A stretch of DNA of 20,039 nucleotides. It comes from Bacillaceae bacterium UBA7792 (lineage in GTDB: Bacteria > Bacillota > Bacilli > Bacillales > Cytobacillaceae). The notes under the pieces were generated by a model that was not told where the DNA came from, ran no database searches, and worked only from the letters and a program-made list of their open reading frames with translations. The stretch spans positions 884-20,922 of the forward strand of contig DLCS01000207.1 in the NCBI GenBank assembly GCA_002480735.1, read 5' to 3'. Made by a program: the position numbers and the translations under genes. Shown in pieces: positions 7,639 through 20,039 of the stretch (its first letter is position 1; every line of letters starts with the position of its first letter).

Positions 7639-8274
7639 TTAATTTAGAAAAAGCTTCCCCCACTCAGCCGGGTCCTTCTTCCATTCATTCAAACTAGCCA
7701 TATCATCTTCCGTGATGTAGCCTTTTGCTTCCGCAACTTCGACTAATGCTGAAAAGTCCGTTAATGAGTAGGCGGGTATGTTCGCATCTGCCAATCGCTC
7801 TTTTCCCTTTTCCAGCTCATAGGTGAAGATGGACACAACTCCTAGCACCTCACAGCCTGCCTCTCGTAGCGCTTCGACTGCTGTGATGACGCTTCCGCCA
7901 GTGGAGATTAAGTCTTCTATGACGACGACCTTTTGTCCAGCGCCTGCTTTTCCTTCGATTTGATTTTCTTTGCCATGTCCCTTTGCTTTTGAGCGGACAT
8001 AGCACATCGGCAAATCTAGGAGCTCACTCACCCATGCGGCATGCGGAATTCCTGCCGTTGCTGTGCCGGCGATGATTTCAACGTTCGGAAACTTAGCAAC
8101 GATCAATTCCTTCAGCCCGTTGGCGATTTCTCTACGTACCTCGGGAAAGGATAAGGTTAAGCGGTTGTCACAATAAATCGGTGATTTAAGACCTGATGCC
8201 CATGTAAAAGGCTTACTTGGCTTTAATGAAACTGCTTCGATTTCTAGCAATCTTTCTGCGATTAATTTCTTCAT
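7639..8274 (-). CDS. pyrE: Orotate phosphoribosyltransferase
   Basis: Converts orotate and PRPP to orotidine 5'-monophosphate, the fifth step of UMP synthesis, in the cytoplasm. The 211-residue protein has [16 protein letters not shown] near the N terminus, [11 protein letters not shown] (about 71-81), [17 protein letters not shown] in the flexible loop region (about 92-108) and the PRPP-binding loop [13 protein letters not shown] (116-128). The start at 8274 is chosen because its ATG overlaps the pyrF TGA (ATGA) and gives MKKLIAERL, the usual family start; a longer frame reaches 8292 but would overlap pyrF further. It is the last gene of the operon and is followed by a strong hairpin. Confidence 0.97.
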   Translation of the reverse strand: MKKLIAERLLEIEAVSLKPSKPFTWASGLKSPIYCDNRLTLSFPEVRREIANGLKELIVAKFPNVEIIAGTATAGIPHAAWVSELLDLPMCYVRSKAKGHGKENQIEGKAGAGQKVVVIEDLISTGGSVITAVEALREAGCEVLGVVSIFTYELEKGKERLADANIPAYSLTDFSALVEVAEAKGYITEDDMASLNEWKKDPAEWGKLFLN

Positions 8275-8987
8275 GAACGAACACCTTCCCATGCTTGTTT
8301 ATAAGCTTGATAGCTTTCAAACGGATTTGCTGCTCTTGTGATACCACGGCCAACAACGATCGCAGCGGCACCGAATTCTCTTGCTAGCTCTGGTGTTGCC
8401 ACTCTCTTCTGATCGCCCACACTGTCAGAGCTTAACCGAATCCCAGGGGTAACTGTGAGAAACTCGTGACCTATTCTTTCACGGATTGGCACAACCTCAT
8501 GAGAGGAGCATACAACCCCATCGAGCCCTGCTTCCTTCGCCACGCTAGCATAGTGGAGGACAGATTCCTGCAGGCTTACACCAATAAGCTGCTCTTCCTG
8601 CATTTGCATTTCAGATGTACTCGTTAATTGGGTGACGGCAATGCAGGCAGGTCGCCTGCGACCTGATAGAGTTCCTGCCTCAAGTCCCTCAAGAGCAGCC
8701 GTCATCATCTGCTTCCCACCAGCAGCATGGACATTGACAAGGTCACATCCTAGTCGTGCTAATCCTTTCATTGCACCATAGACGGTGTTAGGGATATCAT
8801 GAAGCTTTAAGTCTAAGAAAATCTGATGCTCTCTTTCTTTTAACTCATGAATAATCTGTGGCCCCTCTTGATAGAAAAGCTCCATTCCTACTTTAAGAAA
8901 GAGCTTCTCGTCGGCAAACGGCTCAAGGAACTGAAAAACCTCTTGTTTGTTTGGAAAATCGAGTGCAATGATGAGTGAGTTTTTCAT
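8271..8987 (-). CDS. pyrF: Orotidine 5'-phosphate decarboxylase
   Basis: Decarboxylates OMP to UMP, the last step of the pathway. The 238 residues form a single TIM barrel with D10 in IALD, K32 in LKVG and the catalytic DxKxxD motif at D59-K61-D64 ([13 protein letters not shown]). [20 protein letters not shown] and IVVGRGIT supply the phosphate-binding end. The ATG follows the pyrD stop by one base, with AAGGAG slightly far upstream, which suggests coupled translation. It overlaps pyrE by 4 bp. Confidence 0.97.
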   Translation of the reverse strand: MKNSLIIALDFPNKQEVFQFLEPFADEKLFLKVGMELFYQEGPQIIHELKEREHQIFLDLKLHDIPNTVYGAMKGLARLGCDLVNVHAAGGKQMMTAALEGLEAGTLSGRRRPACIAVTQLTSTSEMQMQEEQLIGVSLQESVLHYASVAKEAGLDGVVCSSHEVVPIRERIGHEFLTVTPGIRLSSDSVGDQKRVATPELAREFGAAAIVVGRGITRAANPFESYQAYKQAWEGVRS

Positions 8988-8988
8988 T

Positions 8989-10675
<1,687 letters not shown>

Positions 10676-10679
<4 letters not shown>

Positions 10680-13600
10680 TGCAAAACCGCCTCTCGTTTT
10701 GTCTCGACTTCACCCATCGGCTCTGCGGAGAACATCATCGATTCGATCACTCGGAGCATTGCTTCTGCTGTATCTAATGAGGTTAAGCATGGCACGCCAT
10801 TTTCGACGGATTCACGACGAATTCGGAAGCCATCTCGTTCTGGCTGCTTGCCTTTCGTTAAGGTATTAATGATGAACTGCGCTTCCCCATCGCGAATCAC
10901 ATCAAGCAGATTGTGACCGTCTGTATCGATTTTGTCGACCACCTGTACTGGAATGCCAGCGGCTTGCAAAAAGCTTGCTGTTCCACTTGTGGCCATTAAT
11001 TGATAGCCTATCGCTGCAAAGCGTTTTGCCAGCTCTAGTGCCTCTTCTTTGTCCTTGTCGGCAACCGTCATCAACACCGTTCCATACGGTTGAATCTTCA
11101 TGCCTGAGGCTACAAGCCCTTTGTAAAGTGCTTTCTCAAGGGTCAAATCCTTACCCATGACCTCGCCCGTTGATTTCATTTCTGGACCTAACGTTATATC
11201 CACCCGTCTAAGCTTTGCAAAGGAGAATACTGGAACCTTGACATATACACCTGCTTTTTCAGGAACTAGCCCTGACTCATAGCCCTGCTGTTCAAGAGAT
11301 TGGCCCAAAATGACCTTCGTCGCAATCTTTGCCATTGGGATATTCGTAATTTTACTCAAGAAAGGCACCGTTCTGCTTGAGCGTGGGTTGACTTCAATGA
11401 CGAATACTTCACCATCAGACACGACATATTGGATGTTCAATAATCCAATGATGCCAAGACCCTTTGCGAGTCTTTCTGTATAATCGACTAGCTTTGCCTT
11501 CACATCCGCTGTTAAACTCTGTGGGGGGTAGACGGCTATGGAATCACCAGAGTGAACACCTGCTCGCTCGATATGCTCCATGATACCTGGGATTAGCACC
11601 GACTCTCCATCACAAATCGCATCAATTTCAATTTCTTTTCCTGTTAGATAGCGGTCAATCAAGACTGGATGCTCTGGATTGATTTTCACGGCATTTTCCA
11701 TATAATGAAGGAGCTCTTCTTCATGGTAAACAATTTCCATCGCTCTGCCACCAAGTACATATGAAGGGCGTACAAGAACAGGATAGCCGATATCTGAGGC
11801 GATTTTGACAGCCTCCACGACTGACATCGCTGTTTTTCCCTTTGGCTGTGGAATGTTTAATTTTGTTAGAGCATGTTCAAACTTGTCGCGATCCTCCGCA
11901 CCATCAATGTTTTCCAGAGATGTACCGAGAATCTTTACTCCCCTTTCCACTAGCTCTGAAGCAAGATTTATCGCCGTTTGACCTCCAAACTGAACAACGA
12001 CCCCGATGGGCTTCTCTAGATCGATAATGTGCATCACATCTTCAATCGTTAGTGGCTCAAAGTAGAGCTTATCGGAAATACTAAAGTCGGTTGAGACCGT
12101 TTCAGGATTGTTATTAATGATAATCGCTTCGTAGCCTGCTTCCTTAATTGCCCATACGGCATGAACTGTAGAGTAGTCAAATTCAATTCCTTGCCCGATC
12201 CGGATGGGGCCAGAGCCGAGGACGACAACACTTTCACGCTCAGTCACAACCGATTCATTCTCATCCTCGTATGTTCCATAGTAATAAGGTGTTTCCGATT
12301 CAAACTCTGCGGCACATGTATCCACCATTTTATAGATTGGAACAATTGAATTCTCCTTGCGCCAATCGTATACTTCTCTCACGCTAGCATTCCACAGATC
12401 TGCTAGTACACTATCAGCAAAGCCCCTTTCCTTCGCTTTTCGTCCAACTTCCAAATGGAACGGATTTGCCGCAATCTCCTTTTCAAGGGCTACTATCTTC
12501 TCCATCTTATGAAGGAAAAAGAGATCAATTTGGCTCCATTCATGAAGGGTATCGATGCTGATCCCTCGTCGTAACGCTTCCCCGATGTAGAATAATCGTT
12601 CATCACCGGCTTTGCGAATGCGTTTTTCGATGAGGTCGTTATCAATCTCCCCTGCATCCTTTAATGCTAAGTGGTAAACTCCCGCTTCAAGTGAACGAAT
12701 CGCTTTTAAAAGGGATTCCTCAAAGGTGCGCCCGATCGCCATAACCTCACCTGTTGCCTTCATTTGTGTTCCTAATGTACGGTTAGCGGAATCAAATTTG
12801 TCAAAGGGCCAGCGTGGAATCTTAGTAACGACATAATCTAGGGCTGGCTCAAAGCAAGCATAGGTTTTGCCAGTGACCGGGTTCATCATTTCATCCAATG
12901 TGAGACCGACAGCAATTTTCGCTGCAAGCTTTGCAATCGGATAGCCTGTCGCTTTTGAAGCAAGGGCGGATGAACGGCTGACTCTTGGATTCACTTCGAT
13001 GATGTAATATTGATAGCTATTTGGGTCGAGGGCTAATTGAACATTACAGCCACCTTCAATTCCGAGAGCACGAATGATTTTTAGAGATGAATTTCGAAGT
13101 AGCTGATATTCACGATCGCTTAATGTTTGACTTGGTGCAACGACAATCGAATCACCCGTATGGACGCCAACCGGGTCAATGTTCTCCATATTACAGACAA
13201 CTATGGCATTATCGTTCGCATCTCTCATAACCTCGTATTCGATCTCTTTGAAGCCTGCTATGCTTTTTTCAAGGAGACATTGTGTTACTGGACTATATTT
13301 TAATCCGCTTTGGACAATTTCAATGAGTTCCTCTTCGTTATGACAGATACCGCCACCTGTCCCTCCTAATGTGAATGCAGGACGAACAATTACTGGATAG
13401 CCTACTACCTTGACAAACTCATAGGCTTCCTCAAGATTATGGATGATTTCACTTTCTGGGACCGGCTCACCGAGCTCGTTCATGAGGCTACGGAAGAGGT
13501 CGCGGTCCTCTGCCTGCTCAATGGCGGAAAGCTTTGTTCCGAGAATCTCTACGCCACACTCCTCAAGTACGCCCGATTTTGCTAACTCTACAGCCAGGTT

Positions 13601-13888
13601 CAGCCCTGTCTGTCCACCTAAGGTTGGGACTATTGCATCAGGGCGCTCCTTACGAATAATTCGACTGACGAACTCAAGTGTAAGTGGTTCAATATAGACG
13701 ACATCCGCCATTTCTGTGTCGGTCATGATGGTCGCAGGGTTTGAATTCACAAGGATGACCCGATAACCCTCTTCTTTAAGCGCGATGCACGCTTGTGTTC
13801 CAGCATAATCAAATTCTGCAGCTTGACCGATGACGATGGGGCCGGAACCGATGACTAGGATACTGTTTATATCTGTACGTTTTGGCAT
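10676..13888 (-). CDS. pyrAB: Carbamoyl-phosphate synthase, large subunit (pyrimidine-specific)
   Basis: Makes carbamoyl phosphate from bicarbonate, ammonia from PyrAA, and two ATP. The 1070 residues show the usual internal duplication: an N-terminal ATP-grasp half beginning [21 protein letters not shown], an oligomerisation segment (about 400-550), a second half beginning [20 protein letters not shown] (about 555), and a C-terminal MGS-like allosteric domain (about 935-1070, with [16 protein letters not shown]) where UMP-type inhibitors and PRPP act in related enzymes. [20 protein letters not shown] and [20 protein letters not shown] mark the two ATP sites. Its ATG lies 22 bp inside the end of pyrAA. 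Length and order match the Bacillus pyrimidine enzyme rather than the arginine paralogue. Confidence 0.97.
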
Positions 13889-14966
13889 TCGTCTACACCA
13901 CTTTCCTTAGATTCTATTAAGCTCAAAAATTGGTCAAATAAATCATTAGCATCCTCTGGTCCTGGCGATGCCTCTGGATGATACTGCACCGTAAATGCAG
14001 GGTAATCCTTATGCTTCAGCCCTTCGACCGTTCCATCATTTAAGGCGATATGTGTAACCTCAAGGCATGTTCCCTCGATCGACGCCTCTTCTACAGTGTA
14101 CCCGTGATTTTGTGAAGTCAAAGCAATTTTTCCAGTTGCAAGGTCTTTCACTGGATGATTCGATCCTCTATGACCAAACTTCATTTTTTCTGTATTCGCC
14201 CCACATGCAAGAGCAAAAAGCTGGTGTCCTAAGCATATCCCGAAAAATGGTACTTTGCCGAGGATCCCTTGAATCATGCTAATTGCTTCTTTCACATCTT
14301 TTGGGTCTCCAGGTCCGTTAGAAAGCATCATACCATCAGGACTTAAATTCATAATATCTTCCGCTGTCACATTATAAGGAACAACAATGACATCGCAGTC
14401 ACGCTTATTTAGCTCTCTCAAAATCCCATGCTTCATCCCATAGTCAACAAGGACAACCCTTTTCCCACGGCCTGGGCTCGCATATGGTCTTTTTGTGGAT
14501 ACCTGCTTTACCTGATCAATTCTTATTTCGGTTGCTTGAAGGCGCTCCAATACACTTTCCACATCTTCATCCATGCTTGCGAAAGTGCCTTTTAGCGTTC
14601 CGTATTTCCGAATTATCCTTGTAAGCTTTCTCGTATCAATCCCAGCAAGTCCTGGGATGCCTTTGTTTCGCAAGTACTCATGCAAAGAAAGCTCATTTCT
14701 CCAATTGGAGGGGAAATCGCAGGCTTCTTTAACAATCAGACCATGGATCGCCGGGGTAATCGATTCAAAATCATCGCGATTAATTCCATAATTTCCGACT
14801 AATGGATAGGTTAATGTGACAATTTGTCCACAGTAGGAAGGGTCGGAAAGAATTTCTTGATAGCCTGTCATTCCAGTATTAAAAACAACCTCTCCAATTG
14901 TCGTATGTTCACTTCCAAATCCCTCACCAATAAAAACAGTTCCATCCTCCAAGACTAATTGCCTTT

Positions 14967-14970
<4 letters not shown>
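13867..14970 (-). CDS. pyrAA: Carbamoyl-phosphate synthase, small (glutaminase) subunit
   Basis: Class I glutamine amidotransferase subunit that hydrolyses glutamine and channels ammonia to PyrAB. The 367 residues contain the N-terminal CPSase small-chain domain ([31 protein letters not shown]) and the amidotransferase domain with the triad C246 (FFGICLGHQ), H331 and E333 (QYHPEAS). The start at 14970 is chosen because its ATG overlaps the pyrC TGA, has GGGAGAGTGTAAAGG upstream and gives [10 protein letters not shown]; the open frame reaches 15045 but would add 25 residues encoded within pyrC. Confidence 0.96.
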
Positions 14971-17236
<2,266 letters not shown>

Positions 17237-17274
17237 CACACATCCCCTTCTCAATTTGCCAACCTATTCAACAC

Positions 17275-17306
17275 CCTTATAAATCTCTCTGGATTTACTT
17301 AAAAGG
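17275..17306 (-). promoter_or_regulatory. PyrR-binding anti-antiterminator upstream of pyrB
   Basis: AAATCCAGAGAGATTT (17296-17281, minus strand) matches the PyrR binding-loop consensus ARUCCNGNGAGGYU except that the second-last G is A. The change replaces a U-G wobble with a U-A pair, so the hairpin is kept. Outer CCTT and AAGG segments (17306-17303 and 17278-17275) can extend the stem. PyrR with UMP or UTP would stabilise it, free the downstream terminator and lower expression of pyrB to pyrE. Confidence 0.85.
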
Positions 17307-17319
17307 TTATTTCGTGTTT

Positions 17320-18633
17320 TTAAGCTACATGGTCTTCAAACTCTTCATCCGACAAGCCACTATTCTTGTCACGACCAGGGAGCACGAGATTCAGAATGAC
17401 ACCTACAATGGCAGCTAGAGCCATTCCTTCAATGCTCAAACTTTCAGTCACTCGGAAGGCTGCTCCGCCTATCCCAAGCACTAAGATAACAGATGCAATG
17501 ACAAGGTTTCGGTTGTTACCAAAGTCAATGTTGTTCTCCACTAACATTCTTAGTCCACTTGAAGCGATAATCCCAAATAACAGGATTGATATTCCACCTA
17601 GAACTGCTGTTGGAATCGTTTGGATTAAAGCCATAGCTGTTCCAATGAAGGAGAACAAGATAGCAATGATTGCTGCGCCTAAGATAACATATACGGAATA
17701 TACTCTTGTAATCGCAAGTACCCCAATATTTTCACCATACGTTGTTTTTGGAGGTCCACCGATAAACGCACTGACAAGGGTTCCTAATCCATCCCCAATA
17801 ATAGAACGGTGAAGACCTGGGTCTTTAATATAGTTGCGACCCACAACCTTTCCTAATACTAACTGGTGACCAATATGCTCTGAAATTGTCACTAGTACAA
17901 TTGGAACCATGGCTAGAAAAATGGTGGAGCTTAGATTAAAATCATAGTCAATCCCAGGAATCAAGAATTCAGGCATTGCAAACAGCTTTGCTTCTTTTAC
18001 CTGTGTGAAATCGACAATTCCAATGATTGCGGAGTAAATATAGCCAATAATGAGGCCAAGCAATATCGGCATTGCACTTAAGATGTTCTTGAAGTAAACC
18101 GTAAAGATAATGGCTGAGAAAAGCGTTACTAGAGCGGCAGAGAAGTGCAGGAAGCTGTACTCTCCATTGACATTCATCGCCATATCTACAGCAGTCCCTG
18201 ATAATCCCAACCCAATGACCATAATAACTGGTGCCACCACAATCGGTGGTAAAAGGCGCATCAGCCACTTATATCCTGTCTTCCAAATAATCAAGGATAC
18301 AATTCCGTACGTGATTCCCACGGCCATTGCTCCAATCATGGCATTTCCAGGGTTAACACTCATCCCGTTATCATCCAAACCACCTGCTGCAATCAAAATT
18401 GGTGCGATAAAAGCAAAGGATGAGCCTAGATAAGCTGGAACTTTGAACTGTGTAATTAGCAAAAAGATAATCGTTGCAATCCCACTTGTTAGGAGAGCAA
18501 TTGCTGGGCTTAAGCCGACTAGCTTAGGCACCAGGATGGTTGAGCCAAACATCGCAAACATATGCTGAAAGCTTAGTGTAATCGCTTGTGTAACCGTTGG
18601 TTTATCGTTAATATCAAGTACTGGTCTATTCAT
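17320..18633 (-). CDS. pyrP: Uracil permease (NCS2 family)
   Basis: Proton-linked uracil importer of the nucleobase-cation symporter 2 family, in the cytoplasmic membrane. The 437 residues are highly hydrophobic, fitting the 14-helix UraA fold. SFQHMFAMFGSTILVP lies near the N terminus (21-36). The substrate-site residues known from E. coli UraA (E241, H245, E290) have counterparts with identical spacing at E252 and H256 (SEHIGH) and E301 (KTTYGENIG). GDGLGTLVSAFIGGPP (about 280-295) is the family signature region. GGGAG 7 nt before the ATG is the ribosome binding site, and it may be masked by RNA structure (see findings). PyrR sites both precede and follow the gene, so uptake and synthesis are controlled separately. 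Confidence 0.96.
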   Translation of the reverse strand: MNRPVLDINDKPTVTQAITLSFQHMFAMFGSTILVPKLVGLSPAIALLTSGIATIIFLLITQFKVPAYLGSSFAFIAPILIAAGGLDDNGMSVNPGNAMIGAMAVGITYGIVSLIIWKTGYKWLMRLLPPIVVAPVIMVIGLGLSGTAVDMAMNVNGEYSFLHFSAALVTLFSAIIFTVYFKNILSAMPILLGLIIGYIYSAIIGIVDFTQVKEAKLFAMPEFLIPGIDYDFNLSSTIFLAMVPIVLVTISEHIGHQLVLGKVVGRNYIKDPGLHRSIIGDGLGTLVSAFIGGPPKTTYGENIGVLAITRVYSVYVILGAAIIAILFSFIGTAMALIQTIPTAVLGGISILLFGIIASSGLRMLVENNIDFGNNRNLVIASVILVLGIGGAAFRVTESLSIEGMALAAIVGVILNLVLPGRDKNSGLSDEEFEDHVA

Positions 18634-18639
18634 TTCGCA

Positions 18640-18731
18640 TCTCCCTATTTTTATCTCTTTAGGAGAAATGGTAGAGTGTGGTCACTTTTACCAATTCCCT
18701 TTATTAGCCTCACTGGACTAATTTTAAAAGG
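18640..18731 (-). promoter_or_regulatory. PyrR-responsive leader of pyrP, apparently without a terminator
   Basis: AGTCCAGTGAGGCT (18719-18706, minus strand) is a perfect PyrR consensus loop, with AUUAG/CUAAU and outer CCUUU/AAAGG stems (18731-18727 with 18702-18698). Between it and pyrP there is no hairpin followed by a T-run. Instead TCTCCT (18666-18661) can pair with GGGAGA (18645-18640), which is the pyrP ribosome binding site, and GGGAATTGGT (18699-18690) can pair imperfectly with ACCATTTCTCC (18672-18662) to prevent this. Confidence 0.8.
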
Positions 18732-18762
18732 TGAATCTTTTTATAAAGTTAATCCTTATGCC

Positions 18763-18831
18763 GCCTTCTGTGTATGGGTTCACTTCGTTGCTCATCCCGA
18801 GCAAAACACGTTCACTCCATACACAGAAGGC
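18763..18831. repeat. 69-bp hairpin element between pyrR and pyrP
   Basis: Arms of 15 bp (18763-18777 and 18817-18831) are perfectly complementary. Inside, TTGCTC (18788-18793) pairs with GAGCAA (18799-18804), and GTTCAC occurs as a direct repeat at 18778 and 18810. No T-run follows on either strand, so it is not a standard terminator. It starts 18 nt after the pyrR stop. It could be a small non-autonomous repeat or an RNA-stability/processing stem. Confidence 0.75.
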
Positions 18832-18848
18832 TAGAATCAACACTGCAC

Positions 18849-19497
<649 letters not shown>

Positions 19498-19506
19498 TAT
19501 CCGTTT

Positions 19507-19538
19507 CCTTCTCAGCCTCTCTGGACTGCTATTAAAGG
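19507..19538 (-). promoter_or_regulatory. PyrR-binding anti-antiterminator in the pyr leader
   Basis: AGTCCAGAGAGGCT (19527-19514, minus strand) is a perfect match to the PyrR consensus ARUCCNGNGAGGYU. CCUU (19538-19535) and AAGG (19510-19507) extend the stem. PyrR bound here would block the antiterminator and favour termination before pyrR. Confidence 0.93.
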
Positions 19539-19573
19539 TGAATATTTAATTAGTTTGTTCATTCACTGTCGTT

Positions 19574-19602
19574 AGTATAGACTTTCTTTGCGTATACGTC
19601 AA
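19574..19602 (-). promoter_or_regulatory. Sigma-A promoter of the pyr operon
   Basis: TTGACG (19602-19597) and TATACT (19579-19574) are separated by exactly 17 bp, near the sigma-A consensus. Transcription should begin around 19567, about 175 nt before pyrR. The -35 box overlaps the stop codon of the pseudouridine synthase gene (CATTGACG). Confidence 0.9.
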
Positions 19603-20039
19603 TGCCTATTTCGTAATTCATTTAATAATTGCTCATAATCAGCAGGAAGTGGCGTTTCAAACTCTAAGTATTCACCTGAAGAAGGATGATTGAAGCCTAG
19701 CGTTGCTGCATGAAGAACTTGTCCACCAAAATCAATTGTCTTTTTCGGTCCATACTTTGGATCCCCAACAAGCGGGAAACCGATATAATTCATATGCACA
19801 CGAATTTGATGTGTTCGTCCTGTTTCTAGACGACATTCTACAAGCGTATAATCACCAAAGCGCTCTACCACATGAAAATGCGTAACAGCATGTTTACCAT
19901 TATCGACAATAGCCTGCTTCTGACGGTCTTTCTGATCACGACCGATTGGCGCATCAATAGTCCCTTTATCATGTGCAATATGCCCATGTACAAGAGCAAT
20001 ATATTTACGAGTAACAGTTTTATTGACTAACTGATCCAA
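19599..20039 (-). CDS. ylyB: RluA/RluD-family pseudouridine synthase (partial, N terminus outside window)
   Basis: The frame is open at the right window edge and gives the last 146 residues of a protein usually near 300. VTRKYIALVHG, then PIGRDQKDRQKQ, LVECRLETGRTHQIRVHM (about 67-83 of the visible part), GDPKYG and HAATLGFNHP are standard for the C-terminal half of RluA/RluC/RluD enzymes, which convert uridine to pseudouridine in large-subunit rRNA. The catalytic Asp (GRLDxxTSG) would lie beyond the edge. Position just before pyrR matches B. subtilis ylyB. No terminator separates it from the pyr promoter, so its transcripts probably run into the first pyr attenuator. Confidence 0.92.
   Translation of the reverse strand: MDQLVNKTVTRKYIALVHGHIAHDKGTIDAPIGRDQKDRQKQAIVDNGKHAVTHFHVVERFGDYTLVECRLETGRTHQIRVHMNYIGFPLVGDPKYGPKKTIDFGGQVLHAATLGFNHPSSGEYLEFETPLPADYEQLLNELRNRH

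Noticed and set aside
17366..18433. Plus-strand open frames of 148 and 107 codons opposite pyrP
   Set aside because: They arise opposite a highly hydrophobic coding frame; the products are low-complexity and lack start signals.
18763..18831. Hairpin element as the pyrR terminator
   Set aside because: No T-run follows the stem on the minus strand.

Overview
The window looks like the chromosome of a Bacillaceae (low-GC Gram-positive) bacterium. The best evidence is a complete pyrimidine operon in the Bacillus order (pyrR-pyrP-pyrB-pyrC-pyrAA-pyrAB-pyrK-pyrD-pyrF-pyrE) on the minus strand. It lies directly downstream of an RluD-family pseudouridine synthase gene (ylyB-like). Beyond it, past a short variable block, come rqcH (yloA) and the calcium ATPase gene yloB. 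Sequence similarity to the Bacillus subtilis proteins is from memory, not from a search.

Layout, reading the minus strand from the right edge. 20039-19599 is the 3' part of the pseudouridine synthase gene. Its stop codon overlaps the -35 box of the pyr promoter (TTGACG, 17 bp, TATACT). 19555-7563 is the pyr operon: a leader with a PyrR-binding hairpin and terminator, pyrR, a second PyrR site before pyrP, a third PyrR site plus terminator before pyrB, eight tightly packed and mostly overlapping biosynthetic genes, and a strong hairpin after pyrE. Together the products make UMP from bicarbonate, glutamine, aspartate and PRPP. PyrP imports uracil, and PyrR senses UMP/UTP and binds the three RNA sites.

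7562-3828 is an accessory block at the place where B. subtilis has its cysH sulfate-assimilation genes. It holds a gene remnant resembling an MFS C terminus, a 5'-truncated unknown gene, an unknown membrane protein, a polymerase-beta-like nucleotidyltransferase (COG3541 type), a C-terminal fragment of a Uma2-family protein on the plus strand, an MFS exporter, and four regularly spaced TATCGGTC repeats. Several pieces are visibly broken, so the block looks like a site of gene turnover.

3827-2118 is rqcH on the plus strand, with its own terminator. 1922-1 is the N-terminal two thirds of yloB on the minus strand, running off the left edge.

No new multi-gene system is evident. The most interesting signals are regulatory. 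The pyrP attenuator has an intact PyrR site but no visible intrinsic terminator, and may instead sequester the pyrP ribosome binding site. Short open frames with plausible start signals lie inside the attenuators. A 69-bp hairpin element sits between pyrR and pyrP.
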